Assembly (NCBI GenBank): GCA_964017125.1
Contig: OZ024903.1
Coordinates: 64,706,578-64,770,577 of the forward strand
Origin: Flabesymbios commensalis
Lineage: Eukaryota > Annelida > Polychaeta > Terebellida > Flabelligeridae
Length of the DNA stretch: 64,000 nucleotides
Reading direction: 5' to 3'
Shown piece after piece: positions 12,086-23,785 of this stretch. A program made the position numbers and the translations under genes. The notes below the pieces were generated by a model. It saw nothing but the letters and a program-made list of their open reading frames with translations. It was not told the origin of the DNA and made no database searches. Numbering within the stretch: the stretch's first letter is position 1; every line of letters starts with the position of its first letter.

Positions 12086-12318
12086 AACTCATGCATAAAC
12101 CGGAAGTGATTCTTTCTTCATGACACAATGGGCTACAATTTATTGTTACTATGACTGTGATTCCTAATTGGATCAGCAATTGTACTTATTGTGTAACTGT
12201 AAGTGTCTGGAGGTAGTGAGGGTTGACATGGTGGTAGTTAAGTATTGATATCTCAGTGCTATCACTGTGATATCACTGTGATTATGATTCACACTACTTA
12301 TGATTATGTGGTTTTGAC

Positions 12319-12505
12319 AAATGAAATGAAATGAATCGGGCTTTAGGCCACCTTTGTGCACATATAGGCTAAACTGGGCTAGGAGAACCTCCTGAGGATG
12401 GTGAGATAATTGGGATGACACTGTCCTCCAGACACAGGATTCGAAATTCGAGCCCTGTCGGTCTGAGGCCTAGCACGCTACCTCTCAGTCTCGGAGGCTC
12501 CCCAC
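12319..12505 (-). mobile_element. tRNA-derived SINE
   Basis: Minus-strand reading: tRNA-like head with A-box-like GAGGTAGCGTGCTAGG and B-box-like TTTCGAATCC about 35 bases on. Then a body with CCTCAGGAGGTTCTCCTAGC and CCCGATTCATTTC, and a tail of ATTTC units. Matches the copies at 8431 and 35557. Confidence 0.75.
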
Positions 12506-12620
12506 AATACTGTGGTTTTGACATGATTATTAGATACTATAATGCTCATATAAATTACAATTTAACATGTTTAATGCACGGTGCGAATAATGGATGCACT
12601 AAAAGTGAACGAGGATTCTA

Positions 12621-12707
12621 TCCCAACGAACACAAGACGTTCACCCTATGCCGGCTAATGCTGGTCCACCGTCTGCGACGCTGACCCAGCATTTAACCAG
12701 CATTGTG
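12621..12707. repeat. Hairpin-family copy, partly decayed
   Basis: Left end AACGAACACAAGACGTTCACCC, centre GTCCACCGTCTGCGACGCTGA, right AACCAGCATTG. Confidence 0.6.
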
Positions 12708-12746
12708 ATGAGATGGATGATTTTCGTTAAGGTGTAGACATGCGCC

Positions 12747-13121
12747 ATGTGGCGGCGCCATGGTGTAGACATACCCAGAGAGGAGGCATGGCGCAGCAAC
12801 AATCACCAAGACCCCTTTTATTGGCGGAGCAAATCAGGCAACACGACGTCCAGCCAAAAAGCACGTTCCCACACTGATGTCGAGATATATTTAGGCATTA
12901 CTGCGCTCCAAAAACAGCAGTTCGGTCAAATTCTGCAAAGGAACGACGACGTAAATGAGTCCAATTTCCTGTCGGTGGCAAATGGGCAGGAGCGGAACAT
13001 GGACTGTTGGCACTGGACCGCTGACGGACGAGCCTGTTTGAACAGAAAACGTGACAAAGTGGCCAAAAAGAGACAAATACCCCACCCACTCTCAGCTGTG
13101 AGCATGCTGGGCTGGTCATAG
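12747..13121 (+). other. Unrecognised 124-codon frame
   Basis: An open frame in a GC-richer patch between AT-rich flanks. It begins MWRRHGVDIPREEAWRSNN and contains the charged segment RACLNRKRDKVAKKRQ. No motif, signal peptide or membrane span is recognised. Overlapping frames on the other strand are similar in length, so it may be chance or a relic. Confidence 0.15.
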
Positions 13122-13129
13122 CTAGAAAT

Positions 13130-14685
13130 GAAGGAAGAAATGCCAGGGAAAAAATGAGTGATCTTAAAACTAATCATGATATCATAAATGATTCTATCTC
13201 TCTTTAGCTCGACCACAAATTATATAACCTTTTTTCATGTTTATCCGCTATAGTTTGTGTCTTGTGTACCTTTGATATATATGAATACAGCAAAACACTT
13301 CAAGACAGTGGTCTTACAAAGTGAATTTAATGTTATTTCAATGACAAATCAGAGAAACTCTGAATAACAACTTATTTTTACATTTCAGTACACATAACAT
13401 ATTGGTAAATATGATGACTGTGAGTCATCCCAATCGCCGAATTATCTAATATTCATTTTGCACATCAGTTTTGAATTGCAAGATGTCAACTACATACATA
13501 AACACATAAAATCAACGAATTACCTGTCGTTAGTTACGAATGCATTTACTGTATATCATCATAAATTCAAGATCAAATAGCAATCCATAACATTTTGCTT
13601 ATTTAAATATTTTAAACCTGTCATCAAGTAACAACAGCGTGTAGTTAGTGCTAACCTGCATCCTATTTACATCAGGTCAACAACTAGGTCATCCAATACC
13701 ATCTTGTGTTAAGATCAAATGGTACTATTCTTTGCACCCAAGTTCTACCACTGACTTGCCAGACAATCAACACATATTCCAAAATACAGACTTCCAAAAT
13801 TGTACAATGCAGTTTAGAGATGGATAAAAGCATGTTACTGGGTAAATAACAGCAGGTTATTAATCCACTCTGAATTGCATTATTGCATTCCTCTTATTAT
13901 ATATTTTTTTGGAGAATAATATTTCTACACTTTGAATTATAATTAAGCTAGTTGATAAAAATGAGAAGATTCACTATATAGTATTTAGGGAGCTGTTATC
14001 GCTATGATGATCTGATGTGGTATAGGCCGATAATTTGCTAGCGATATCTTATTATATTATTATGTTTTCAACAGGATTAATATCGTTATGTCAAAAAGCG
14101 CGTAGTAATTAGTTTATGTTCTTTTAATTCAGTGTACTCAATAATCTAATTATTATTACAGTTACTATACAGGGTATAGATGTAGTTTTTCTGTAATGGG
14201 TACAAATTTGAAAACGCCATTTAAATAAAAAGTACTCATAGTACTTGTGATTGACACCATCTTTAACAAGAGCCTACCTTCAAATTCATGCTCGAGGTCA
14301 CGAACGGATGATTTGTTTAAATAAGTTATATTGACTTACACGAAAGATGATTATTGTGTAAAATCAGATGTTTAATTATATAACATAAGTTCAATATAAA
14401 TATAATTACAATAAACATTATGTATCCAGGTGTGGTTTGCCCTGTTTATAAATTATCAAACACCAAGTAGCCTATACGACACATCACAATAACATAACAG
14501 ATGAGCACTCACCTAAATAATATGAGAAGGTCTTCCTTCTCTCGTAATATATATATAAAAAATAGTAACACAATTTTCATTCACCCGCTCATGCCGAAGC
14601 TATTGCAGCGGGCCTATTCCTAATCATCAAATTTGTTGATAATACAGCAATTTACAGCTCTCTGAATGGATGAAGGACCTTCAGA
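13130..14685. other. AT-rich non-coding stretch
   Basis: No gene, no clear repeat. Long AT-rich runs only. Confidence 0.5.
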
Positions 14686-14689
14686 AGAA

Positions 14690-14846
14690 TAAATATGTGC
14701 ACATACAGACTAAACTGAAGCAGGATCACCAACGAAGGCTAGTGAAATGAATCAGATCACACTGACGTCTAGATCTACAATTTACAATAATTATTCAAGC
14801 CCTGGTAGCCTGAGAGGAAGCACCTACTCACGGTCACAGAGATTCC
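14690..14846 (-). mobile_element. Old, diverged SINE copy
   Basis: Shares GTGCACATACAGACTAAACTG, GAAATGAATCAGATCACACTGA, AAGCCCTGGTAGCCTGAGAGG in the order seen in the other SINE copies, but with many differences. Confidence 0.45.
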
Positions 14847-14849
14847 CCA

Positions 14850-16890
14850 CATTACCGAATTCTGAAGTGTGTAGAGAAGAAACTTTTTTTCAACATCCAT
14901 ACCAGATGGGGGACGAATCTACAATCTTTGATATGAAATTCAAACAACATTTACCGCTAGACCAGGGCCACCTCTTCACGATTCTGCTATGTGCTTAAAT
15001 TGTCACATGTATGTATTGAAGCGAAAATTCAGCGCAATCGTTTTTTTATTTTTATCAAATATAGTTTTTCAGGCATGATCCTGATTTTAAAATAAGTTTA
15101 AAAAGGTGATATGTTGAGGACGTTATACACATAAGCAGATGTGCTTTTATTGGCAACTATAATTATTATAGTATTGGGAAATTGTATAAATAATTGTTAA
15201 AATACTATTGTTATTAAAATAAGGGTGTCAAATTAATATATTGTGTGTTTATTGTATTTCCAGATTCCGTAAGCAAATGATGACGATACTTATGATGATA
15301 AAATTAGTTATTTCATGGCGGTCATTTTGAATTTTGCATGATAGTGATGTCGAATAAAGTTTTCATGTATTTTATTCTATTCCTTATTCACCGAAAACAT
15401 GATTTGTGAAAAAGTCAAGTCCCTATCTCAAATATTGAGGAAGATAATTATGATAACTTTAGTTATATCATGGCGGCCTTTTTAAGTTTGACGCTTTAAA
15501 AATCATCTAGGGTTAGAAACCCACATCCGCCGAGATATCACAAAGATGTTAATGATGCATAATCAGAAGAGAAAAAAATATCAACAAAAACAAGGTTACC
15601 CCCCTTGGCTACCGGACTATTTTGACCACACTCTGCAGTGTTTAAAAGACAACTCCTATGTAAACCCTGTGCTATTTTAATGTAGGGCCTCGTAGCTGAC
15701 GGGGTACATTACGTAATACTATGACGTTGGCCCAGTATTGATCAAACACAGGGCCACAGGATAAGACAAGTTGTTCTCAGGTTGCCTGGTCTGCCCTAGT
15801 CTGGGCCGTAACCTCAGGTTTCAGCAGCCAATAGAGCAGTGATTGATCCAGCCCCTGGCAGAAAGCACGTACGTAAGCACGACACAAGACAAAGACAGAT
15901 ACAACACAGGGGAAAACAGAAAAAAACACTAGCCTCAACTCAACCAGCATGGTCACTGCCTGACATCAAGGTCAAATTAGAACCCTATAAGGTTTAATAA
16001 TGCCAGTTTTTTCTTGTGTATCTGGTAAATACCAGCTAGAACATTCAATCATTGTCACATTTCTATTATAAACGACTCCACTGAGGTGTCATCGAATACC
16101 CATTTGGAACTTAATATCCGCCTGTTTCAGAACAAACGGGAAAACAATCGAATTACAACGAGCAAATCAGAATAAATACAATCAAGGCGCTATACATTAC
16201 ACTCTGAGAAGCGTTATAAATATATGATTGTAATACAATACATAATTATTTCATACTTAATATTATTTATTTCTGCATTGTTTTGTTTCCTATTGTCGTA
16301 TTTCTCTGTATACAGTGGTTCACTATGGCTTCAGGGGTGCTGTAAGCCTAGGATACTCTGTGGCACGCACACGTATATAGGCGGATAACCTTAATTAATG
16401 TATAGATCCCAAAGGTAATCAATCCTGGGTAAGGCCAGAAAAACAGCTATGAAACATGACCAATATTTTTATCCTTTTGCTAAAGAAAACCGGCACATTA
16501 ATGAACTAGGTTTTTCCTTCTATGCTTGTTTTATCAGGAACGGTTGTTTAGTCCTTCGGGTCGTTGAGTCATCATTTATAACCATGTACCCATTCTCAAT
16601 ATTTTATTTTACTGTTTTTATTTGTTCATAGGAGAATCGTGCAAACTACTGTAGCATTTCATATCGGGTCACTAAAGCTTAACCTCTGTAGCCAATCAGA
16701 AAGAATGAAGGTGTAAAAGACAAACGTAGCTGTCATAAGGCACGTCAATGCCTGTCCATGCAATGTGGGAGGCAGTTTGTTCATAATGCTTATCCACTGA
16801 GCTATGAAGTCACGCAGTACAAGAGGGAAATGGTAATTCATTTAGAAGCACAAATACATAGGGAAAACCTATACGTGGTATATACTGTTT
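14850..16890. other. Non-coding stretch
   Basis: No gene recognised. A loosely duplicated segment (ATCATGGCGG(T/C)C context) occurs at 15300-15330 and 15455-15490. Frames are under 85 codons. Confidence 0.4.
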
Positions 16891-16895
16891 ATGTT

Positions 16896-17092
16896 TTAAC
16901 CCTTTAATCGCCGGTGCCGAATATATTGGGTTTTTCACTCAATTATTGCCACATTCAGTACCGCCTTTTAAGCATGTTAAAGCCAAAATGTGACATCAAT
17001 CAGCACGATTTGATTCCATTTTGTCAAATCTGAATACTTGAAGTTGTGGATCGCGTCAGCGAGACACAATAATTCGGCAGCTAAAGGGTTAA
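16896..17092. mobile_element. TTAA MITE (piggyBac-like ends), copy 1
   Basis: TTAACCCTTTAATCGCCGG at the left, GCTAAAGGGTTAA at the right, with internal TGACATCAATCA and GTTGTGGATCGCGTCAGCGA shared with the other copies. TTAA plus CCC at both ends is the piggyBac signature. Confidence 0.8.
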
Positions 17093-17690
17093 TGTTTATA
17101 ATATTTTTATTGACACAATTGTTTTGACGAATAAGCTGTCCAACAACAACATAATTATACTATAACATACATGTAGTTCTACATAAGCTACTTCAATAAT
17201 CTGGAGCCGACGATACGATTTGACTGTAAGTCATCTAGTCAGAGGTTGAATCACTCCCACTTTTCAGCTTATCCACACCACCTAAACAATAAATTGAAAA
17301 GTAGATTTTGAAGCCACCAGGAAGACAGGATGTTAAAGGGAAGGAGAGTAGCTCATCATTTACTTGCATGAAAAGAACACAATTACAGCACGCATAAAAA
17401 TAATAATAGACATATCATATAATTATAAACAATTAACAAATGGAACAAATTTACATATTATTCTCTTAACTGTAATCCTATATAATTTTAATTTTTGCAT
17501 GCTAGCAAATGGGATAGGCAGTATGATTGCCCAGTATAATCCCAACTTTCCGTTGACATCATAAACATGGTGTGCATGATGCACACTTAAGTCCACATTG
17601 GAGTAATGTGGGGTTGATTGTTCCAACTATTTATAACTCTGTTATAATACAAGCTCCTGGTTTGTTCAATTTTACTCGAAAATCCTCTTT
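17093..17690. other. AT-rich non-coding stretch
   Basis: Nothing recognised. Confidence 0.45.
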
Positions 17691-17800
17691 GATTCCCCTC
17701 AAAAACGATTGTATTCTACCTCTAATTTAGATAACGGCTGAGTGAGAGACGGTGATTAACTGACCCCGTCATGTGACAGACTGAGTCGTCGTGAAGATAT
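17690..17800. repeat. Dispersed repeat, copy 2
   Basis: CTCTAATTTAGATAACGGCTGAGTG...CGTCATGTGACAGACTGA corresponds to 4590-4700. Confidence 0.45.
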
Positions 17801-18090
17801 AGTTGATAAATATCACTACTTAGGCCTACTTATATGTAGACACTTTATAAATGAAAGAAACAAATATTTCAAAAGTAAATTTGGGAAAAGACCATCCACT
17901 TTAATACTAATTTTTTTATGAATTATAGCAATTCTGATAATTATACAAAAATATGTCTGTTCATAAAATGCAGTTTAACTAATTTGAAATAATTAATATT
18001 ATTACATATCTGTAAATTGTGACGTATATAATCAGAGCTGATGCAGCTAAATGTATGGTGTAGCCAGCTCTCTCCTGGCAAGGAGATTTT

Positions 18091-18729
18091 GTGATGGTCA
18101 TAAACAAGATATCCCCCGAGATATCAGACACAGACATAGCCAAAGAGCTAAAAAACAAATCAGTACAGGTGAAAAGACTGATTTCAGCCAGGCATAACAA
18201 CATGCCCTCACATAACGTGAAGCTCACCTGTGAGAACAAGGCTACGCTCGAGGCTATAGGTCAGACGGTCACCATCAAAGGGGAGGACTACAAGGTAGTT
18301 CCCTATGTGAACAAGACCACCAAGGTCAAACAATGTTACAGGTGCCTCGAATTCGGCCATACCTCAGGCCAATGTGAAAATGACCTGAGGTGCAGAAAAT
18401 GTGGTGGCAGCCACGTTAAAAAGGACTGCCAATCAGACAAGCCGGCATGCGTCAACTGCCACGGGGACCACCCATCTTCATACAGAGGGTGCCCCGAAAA
18501 GACGAAAAGGCTGCCTAAAACTCAAACACAGCCAAAAAAGACCAGCTCCATGCCCAGGGAGCCGCTTAGACTAGCTATAGCCATAGCTAAAGCGATAGCG
18601 TTAGTGCTCAATAGAGACATGCATGAACGCACAGAATCCAACATCTCTGAAGATGTAGCTGAATCCTTCAGCAAAGCGTTCAATGTGAAAATCAGTAGCG
18701 AAACCCTGATGGAAAAGGCCTTTGCCTAA
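18091..18729 (+). CDS. LINE ORF1, gag-like zinc-knuckle nucleic-acid-binding protein (partial)
   Basis: 212 codons counted from GTG at 18091; the first ATG is at 18094, and the frame is open back to 18064. Residues 1-80 resemble the conserved segment that precedes the knuckles in Jockey ORF1 (ending KVVPYVNKTTKVKQ). Three CCHC-type knuckles follow: C82-C85-H90-C95, C101-C104-H108-C113 and C120-C123-H127-C134. A basic linker and an acidic helical tail follow. The family role is binding element RNA and acting as a nucleic-acid chaperone. Known Jockey ORF1 proteins are two to three times longer, so the N-terminus is probably missing. ORF2 follows 67 bases downstream in another frame. Confidence 0.8.
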   Translation: MMVINKISPEISDTDIAKELKNKSVQVKRLISARHNNMPSHNVKLTCENKATLEAIGQTVTIKGEDYKVVPYVNKTTKVKQCYRCLEFGHTSGQCENDLRCRKCGGSHVKKDCQSDKPACVNCHGDHPSSYRGCPEKTKRLPKTQTQPKKTSSMPREPLRLAIAIAKAIALVLNRDMHERTESNISEDVAESFSKAFNVKISSETLMEKAFA

Positions 18730-18796
18730 ATTGGTAAACCACCACTCCCTCTGGACAACCAATCCATTAGGATCAATCTGATTCACATTCAGTCTA

Positions 18797-21544
18797 TTGA
18801 TCACACATATTAACGTGAATGGTCTAAGAGCCAGGAAAACTGAGCTCATTGAACATCTGAAAGAGCACAAACCAGATTTTGTCACTCTCAATGAGACCAA
18901 AGTCTTGCCAAAGCATAAAGTGTCAATACCAGGCTATGAGTCTGTGAGGAAAGACAGAAGCGCCGCAGGTGGAGGCGTGGCAATACTAATCAAAAAGGAA
19001 ATTGCCTATAGCATTGTGTATACTGATGATATCAATGCAGAAACAGTGGCTATAACATTCAAACAAAGGGACAAGGAAATAGCACTGGCAACTGTCTATA
19101 ATCCTCCAGGCAAAATAGTCGAGTTAGAGACACTGAAACACCTGACTGATAAATACGAACATTGCATTATCACAGGCGATTTCAACTCAAAACATGCTTA
19201 TTTTGGCAACGACAAGAGTGACAGCGCTGGTGACGCTCTTTTTAACATTACTGAGGAGCTGGACCTCACAATACTCAATGATGAGTCTGTGACATTCTGT
19301 CGGAACTATGCTGGCAACAGTGTGGAAAGCATCCTTGATCTTGCCCTTGCTTCCAGGAAGATGGGCCCTAAAGTCGCTGAATGCACAGTCAAAGGCGATG
19401 TAGGGAGTGACCATCTCCCAGTGCATATTAGATTGAATTCTCATGAGGTGGAGAAAGCTCTAACAAAAGCAGTTCACAGGCTTGACAAGGCAAATTGGCA
19501 GAAATTCCGCAAGGAACTAAAGTCAATTGAGATGGGTGACCTCACCACACCCGAGGAAATAGAAAAAGCTGTTGAACTGCTTGAAACCTCTATGATTTGT
19601 GCCCTAGACAAAAGTTGTCAATCTGTGAAACAAAAAACACAGGATTTCTTTATCTCTGAAAAAACGTCTAAGCTGATCAGAGAAAAAAGAAAAGCTAGAA
19701 GGCTAGCTATGAGATTCAGTGACGAGCCCGAGTACATGACTATGTACAAGAGCCTGACCAACGAGGTCAAGGAATCTATCAAAACGGACAAGGAAAGGGC
19801 TTGGCAAGAACAGATTGATAAACTTGACGGAGCCAGGGATGGAACCGAGTTCTGGAACTCGTTCTTCCGGCTAACAGGGGCAAAATCTAGAGGAACGAGA
19901 AAAACTCCCCTCATGAGAAGTGATGGTACTCACACTGAAAATGACAAAGAGAGAGCTGACACGTTCGCAGCCTCGCTTGAAAAAGTACACAACGTTCACC
20001 AGGGGACCATCTTTGACGATGAGTTCAAAGTGGAGGTAGAAAGCACTATTAAAGAGCACGAAATGCTCTTCAAGCCACTAGTAAGCCACGTCCCCGAAGA
20101 GGACGATGATCACGAGACACTAACCCCAATAACAACAGGGGAAATCAAGGCTTATCTGAAAAAGTGCAAATCTAGCTCTGCCCCTGGTCTGGACGGTATC
20201 AGATACGGTGTACTTAAGCAAGCAAATGACAAGGTTTATGAGGCCCTGGCCCAAATCTGTAATGCTTGTATGGCTACAGGATACTATCCTAAGCTATGGA
20301 AAAAGGCTGAAGGTATCATGATACCTAAGCCAGGCAAAGACGGAAAAATGCCGGGGAACTATAGACCTATCAGCCTGCTGAGCTGTATGGGCAAACTCTT
20401 TGAAAAAACGCTAGCTGGTAGAATAAGGAACTTTCTTGAGAAAGAAAAGTTCTTTAACAAATGGCAGAATGGCTTCAGGAGCAAGCGCATCGCCATGGAA
20501 CATGTGTTCAGACTGGTAGAGGAAACTCAACTGGGATTCACTAAGAAATGGAAAGGTGGAGCAATCTTTATCGATGTTGAGAAAGCATTTGACTCGGTGT
20601 GGCATGACGGACTAAGATACAAGCTGATGAACGGCAGCTTACCTAGGAAGATGGTCAGGTTGATATCATCTTTCCTAAGTGACAGAACGATCAAAGTCAA
20701 TTGCTGTAACAACTGCTCAGAGGAGGTGACCCTCAATGCGGGCACACCTCAGGGCTCGGTCCTAAGCCCTCTCCTTTTCATTATCTATGTGAATGATATC
20801 CCAGACATGAGTTCACTCAATGTCAAGCTTTCCCAGTTCGCAGATGACATGGGAATCTGGGCACATGCAACCAATGCCAAATGGGTGAAGGCAAAGCTAT
20901 CAAAAGCTTTAAAACTTATTGAAGCATGGTGTTCCAAATGGCGGATAAAACTAAACGCAGGAAAAACTCAGCTGATTGTGTTTAGTGTCGGTCCAAAACC
21001 AGAACTTATAGATCTGGAACTGTTTGGTGAGCCTATTATTCAAACTCAAACAGCCAAACTGCTTGGAATCCTATTTGATCGAAGGCTTAGCTTCAAAGAC
21101 CATATGAAAGACCTAATGACAAAGGTCTACAGGCGACTGAACCTGTTGAAGTTGCTCAAAGGGACAAACTGGGGCGCCAGACCATATACCATCTTAAAAG
21201 CCTACAAGTGCTTTATACGCCCTGTCCTTGAATATGGTTCACTGATAACTGAAGCTTTAAGGGAATCACAAGTGAAGGAAATGCAGATCTTTCAAAACAA
21301 GTGCCTGAGACTAGCACTTGGTGTAACCTACCTGGACAGAATGAGAACAATAGATCTGCATGACCTCACTAACGTCCCTATGATCAAAACTAGGATGACA
21401 GCACTGGCGGTTAAAACATTTAGATCACTTGAAAACACACAGTGTTTCAAGGATCTGGTGTTGAATCATGAGATCGTTCAAAAACGATCAGGCTCTAATA
21501 CAATTCTGGATCAATTGCTGGCTGAAATCCAGGCTGACGCTTAA
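18797..21544 (+). CDS. LINE ORF2, endonuclease and reverse transcriptase
   Basis: 915 codons counted from TTG at 18797; the frame opens at 18782 after a TGA, and stop TAA is at 21542-21544. An APE-type endonuclease occupies residues 1-215 (NVNGLR, NETK, GDFN at 127, SDHLPV at 204). The reverse transcriptase spans about 440-720: SAPGLDGI, YRPISLLS, motif A FIDVEKAFDSVWHDG at about 590, motif B GTPQGSVLSPLLF, motif C FADD at 681, LNAGKTQ, LLGILFD. The length equals that of Jockey ORF2 proteins. It would nick target DNA and prime cDNA synthesis from the nick. No ATG lies between the frame opening and residue 189 (MGPK), which falls late in the endonuclease. Translation would need a non-AUG start, reinitiation or frameshifting from ORF1, unless the ATG has been lost. 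Confidence 0.93.
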   Translation: MITHINVNGLRARKTELIEHLKEHKPDFVTLNETKVLPKHKVSIPGYESVRKDRSAAGGGVAILIKKEIAYSIVYTDDINAETVAITFKQRDKEIALATVYNPPGKIVELETLKHLTDKYEHCIITGDFNSKHAYFGNDKSDSAGDALFNITEELDLTILNDESVTFCRNYAGNSVESILDLALASRKMGPKVAECTVKGDVGSDHLPVHIRLNSHEVEKALTKAVHRLDKANWQKFRKELKSIEMGDLTTPEEIEKAVELLETSMICALDKSCQSVKQKTQDFFISEKTSKLIREKRKARRLAMRFSDEPEYMTMYKSLTNEVKESIKTDKERAWQEQIDKLDGARDGTEFWNSFFRLTGAKSRGTRKTPLMRSDGTHTENDKERADTFAASLEKVHNVHQGTIFDDEFKVEVESTIKEHEMLFKPLVSHVPEEDDDHETLTPITTGEIKAYLKKCKSSSAPGLDGIRYGVLKQANDKVYEALAQICNACMATGYYPKLWKKAEGIMIPKPGKDGKMPGNYRPISLLSCMGKLFEKTLAGRIRNFLEKEKFFNKWQNGFRSKRIAMEHVFRLVEETQLGFTKKWKGGAIFIDVEKAFDSVWHDGLRYKLMNGSLPRKMVRLISSFLSDRTIKVNCCNNCSEEVTLNAGTPQGSVLSPLLFIIYVNDIPDMSSLNVKLSQFADDMGIWAHATNAKWVKAKLSKALKLIEAWCSKWRIKLNAGKTQLIVFSVGPKPELIDLELFGEPIIQTQTAKLLGILFDRRLSFKDHMKDLMTKVYRRLNLLKLLKGTNWGARPYTILKAYKCFIRPVLEYGSLITEALRESQVKEMQIFQNKCLRLALGVTYLDRMRTIDLHDLTNVPMIKTRMTALAVKTFRSLENTQCFKDLVLNHEIVQKRSGSNTILDQLLAEIQADA

Positions 21545-22210
21545 ACACGGTTGACGGTTGACGGTTGACGATTGACGGATAACGGTTGAGCTCCTGTTCC
21601 CACATAGAACAGGGGCTCTGGGGGCGCCGTTCTGTGTGACAGACCAAAAGCGGGGAGTTCCCTATCACTCCACTGCATGAGACAAGAACACGGTTGACGG
21701 TTGACGGTTGACGGATATCGGTTGAACTCCTGAACTCCTGTTCCCACAGAGAGCAGGGGCTCTGAAAGGAGCCGTTTTGTGAGACACATAAGGCAGTGGG
21801 CTTTCAATCATAGCACTGAAGGAGACGGATTCTGGTCTTAAGCAATGAGCTCTCTATCATTACATTGCTAGCTTGGGTGATGGCACGGCGGACACGGATG
21901 GTTGGCTAACGATGACGGTTCATGATGGTGGTTACAAACACACTGCTCAGAAGGCAGAGCACATTTCAAAGGGTCAGTCCTTGCCCTTACTCTGGTGGCT
22001 GGTCGCCTCTTCCCTGGTTCCTTGTCTCCTGGACTTCTTCTTGCCATTGCTTGTACAATCACCCACCTCACCAGGTGAAAAGAGAGAGGCACTATAAGGT
22101 TTATACCAGAACTAGTGCATAATCTCGCGTCAGCCCTCGCGCTGCGCGCTCCTCTAGTCTCTCCTGGCATGTCTGTCTTACCTTTATGAAAGGTCATCAG
22201 AAATAAATCA
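21545..22210 (+). other. LINE 3' UTR with duplicated segment and 7-base repeats
   Basis: Immediately after the ORF2 stop a block of about 143 bases starting ACACGGTTGACGGTTGACGG at 21545 is repeated from 21688. Each copy begins with several GGTTGAC units and carries a CTGTTCCCACA...GAGCAGGGGCTCTG hairpin-like motif. Non-repeated sequence follows to AATAAA at 22202. The exact 3' end is uncertain. Confidence 0.6.
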
Positions 22211-22216
22211 CTTGTT

Positions 22217-22950
22217 ACATATATTTGTTATATTACATTATAATTTTATAGGTATATAATTTTGTATTATTGTTAAGGCCACTATGTTTTTTCTCTGCTT
22301 TAGATGAGCGCGTGCATTCGATCTAGGGCGCACATTACCAAACAAAACATGTGTTTTTTTCTGCCCAGCGCACGCATTAGATTGTTGCAATCTTCCAAAA
22401 AAACCCCAGTTAATTTTGCGAGATAAATAGACAAGAAAAAACAAGTTTATTGCAGGCATCTTGCCGCATCCGGTCTGACAGTCAGACCACTGGTTTGACT
22501 TTGACAACAGGTGTGTGTGAAAGCTGTACGAAAATGAGGGGTGCGAGCAACATGAATATTCATTATGACGTCACCAGTTTAATGTCTGCAGTGTGGAAGG
22601 TCACACGCAGGTCGACTTGTCTGGGTTGTCCGAGTTGGACAAGGAGGAGGGGGGGGGAGGGTTGTATACTCATAGCACATATGCGTGATATCAAGGAGTC
22701 TGTCGGCAGCAGACAACTTGATATATAAAGATGATTTCAGGAGATAAAAAACAATATTCGAGCTATGTTTTGTTGCTTGTTTTATTTCATCACAATCAAA
22801 AAAATTTCCAGAAATTTGTCAAATGTATTTTTTATTTGCTCGCCCTCATTAACTTTACAAAAAATAGGCTCAATGTTTTTTTCTTAAATGTATTTTTCTC
22901 CACCCGCCCTCATTACATTTTGGATTTTCTGATCTGAAAAAGAGAAATAA
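22217..22950. other. Mixed non-coding stretch after the LINE
   Basis: 22217-22275 resembles the ATATTTATTATATTACATTA segment of the array at 22960-23190. 22300-22720 is GC-richer with a G-run at 22649. Frames at 22238-22507 and 22450-22728 show no domain. Confidence 0.35.
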
Positions 22951-22959
22951 AACACAGTG

Positions 22960-23190
22960 GTCCAGATGACTCAGACCACAGCATGTAGGTAAAAACTGGA
23001 CATATATTTATTATATTACATTATATTAGTATTTTTATTGTTGTTAATAGTCCAGGGGACTCAGACCACAGCACGCAGGTATAAATTAGACATATTTTTA
23101 TTATATTACATTATATTAGTATTTTTATTGTTGTTAATAGTCCAGGGACTCAGACCACAGCATGCAGATATAAATAAGACATATATTTAA
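22960..23190. repeat. Tandem repeat, about 90-base period
   Basis: ACTCAGACCACAGCATGCAGGTA recurs near 22970, 23059 and 23148, with ATTACATTATATTAGTATTT between. About 2.5 units, with the first two intervals nearly identical. Confidence 0.8.
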
Positions 23191-23509
23191 GATTATTAGC
23201 ATAGATGTTGGTAAAGTTTAAAACATTTTTTTTCACTGCTATAATTAGTTTGATAGTAAATGTAGCATACTTTTAAAAGGGCTTCGTCGTGGCTAACAGG
23301 TAATCATAATATTTAATACCTCCAAAGGTTTCTCCATACAGATTGACTCATGACCAGACACACGAAGGACGTAGCTGATCTAAACATTTTTGGCTCACTC
23401 AAACCCCCACAAATGAAGAATTAAAATATTAATATTTGCAAACAATCTGACTAAATTGTTCAAGTTACTTTGACTGTATGACACGATGGTCCATAAGTTG
23501 CCTAATTAT

Positions 23510-23785
23510 ACTACAACGGTAAAATGAACATTGTTTTGAATTATTTTATTTTACCATCGTCATTTGTTGGTACCTAAATGTATGCCTTGTGTATACCGGT
23601 ACCAGATTTCCTGATGATGTTCAGCATATCAGCTTGCCCAGTAATTCGGACAGGTTAGGGATTATTATGTTATATTGCTAAAGTTCACCACCACTCCACC
23701 AGTATTCCAACAAATTACCCTGCCCTTTTAACTAGAATAGTTTATGGTGGAAGGGATCTATATAAATGTCAACACTAAAGCTTTA
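23510..23785. repeat. Diverged duplicate of 26000-26290
   Basis: Shared order: ATTATTTTATTTTACCATCG, GATGATGTTCAGCAT, TGCCCAGTAATTCG, CACCAGTATTCCAACAAATTA, TGTCAACACTAA. Both lie in the same orientation about 2.5 kb apart. Confidence 0.65.

Larger units (their letters stand above)
18064..22210 (+). mobile_element. Jockey-like non-LTR retrotransposon (LINE), probably 5'-truncated
   Basis: Two frames in the order zinc-knuckle ORF1 then endonuclease/reverse-transcriptase ORF2, followed by a 3' UTR of about 660 bases with AATAAA at 22202. There is no RNase H. This is the Jockey-clade layout. ORF1 is only 212 codons, and its frame opens at 18064, a few codons before conserved sequence begins, so the 5' part of ORF1 seems lost, as is usual for LINE insertions. 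A possible target-site duplication TTACATAT lies at 18002-18009 and 22215-22222, but it is AT-rich and only 8 bases long. The absence of stops across 915 ORF2 codons suggests a fairly young copy. Confidence 0.85.

Noticed and set aside
18601-20745. Minus-strand frames opposite the LINE
   Set aside because: Shadows of the ORF1/ORF2 coding sequence.
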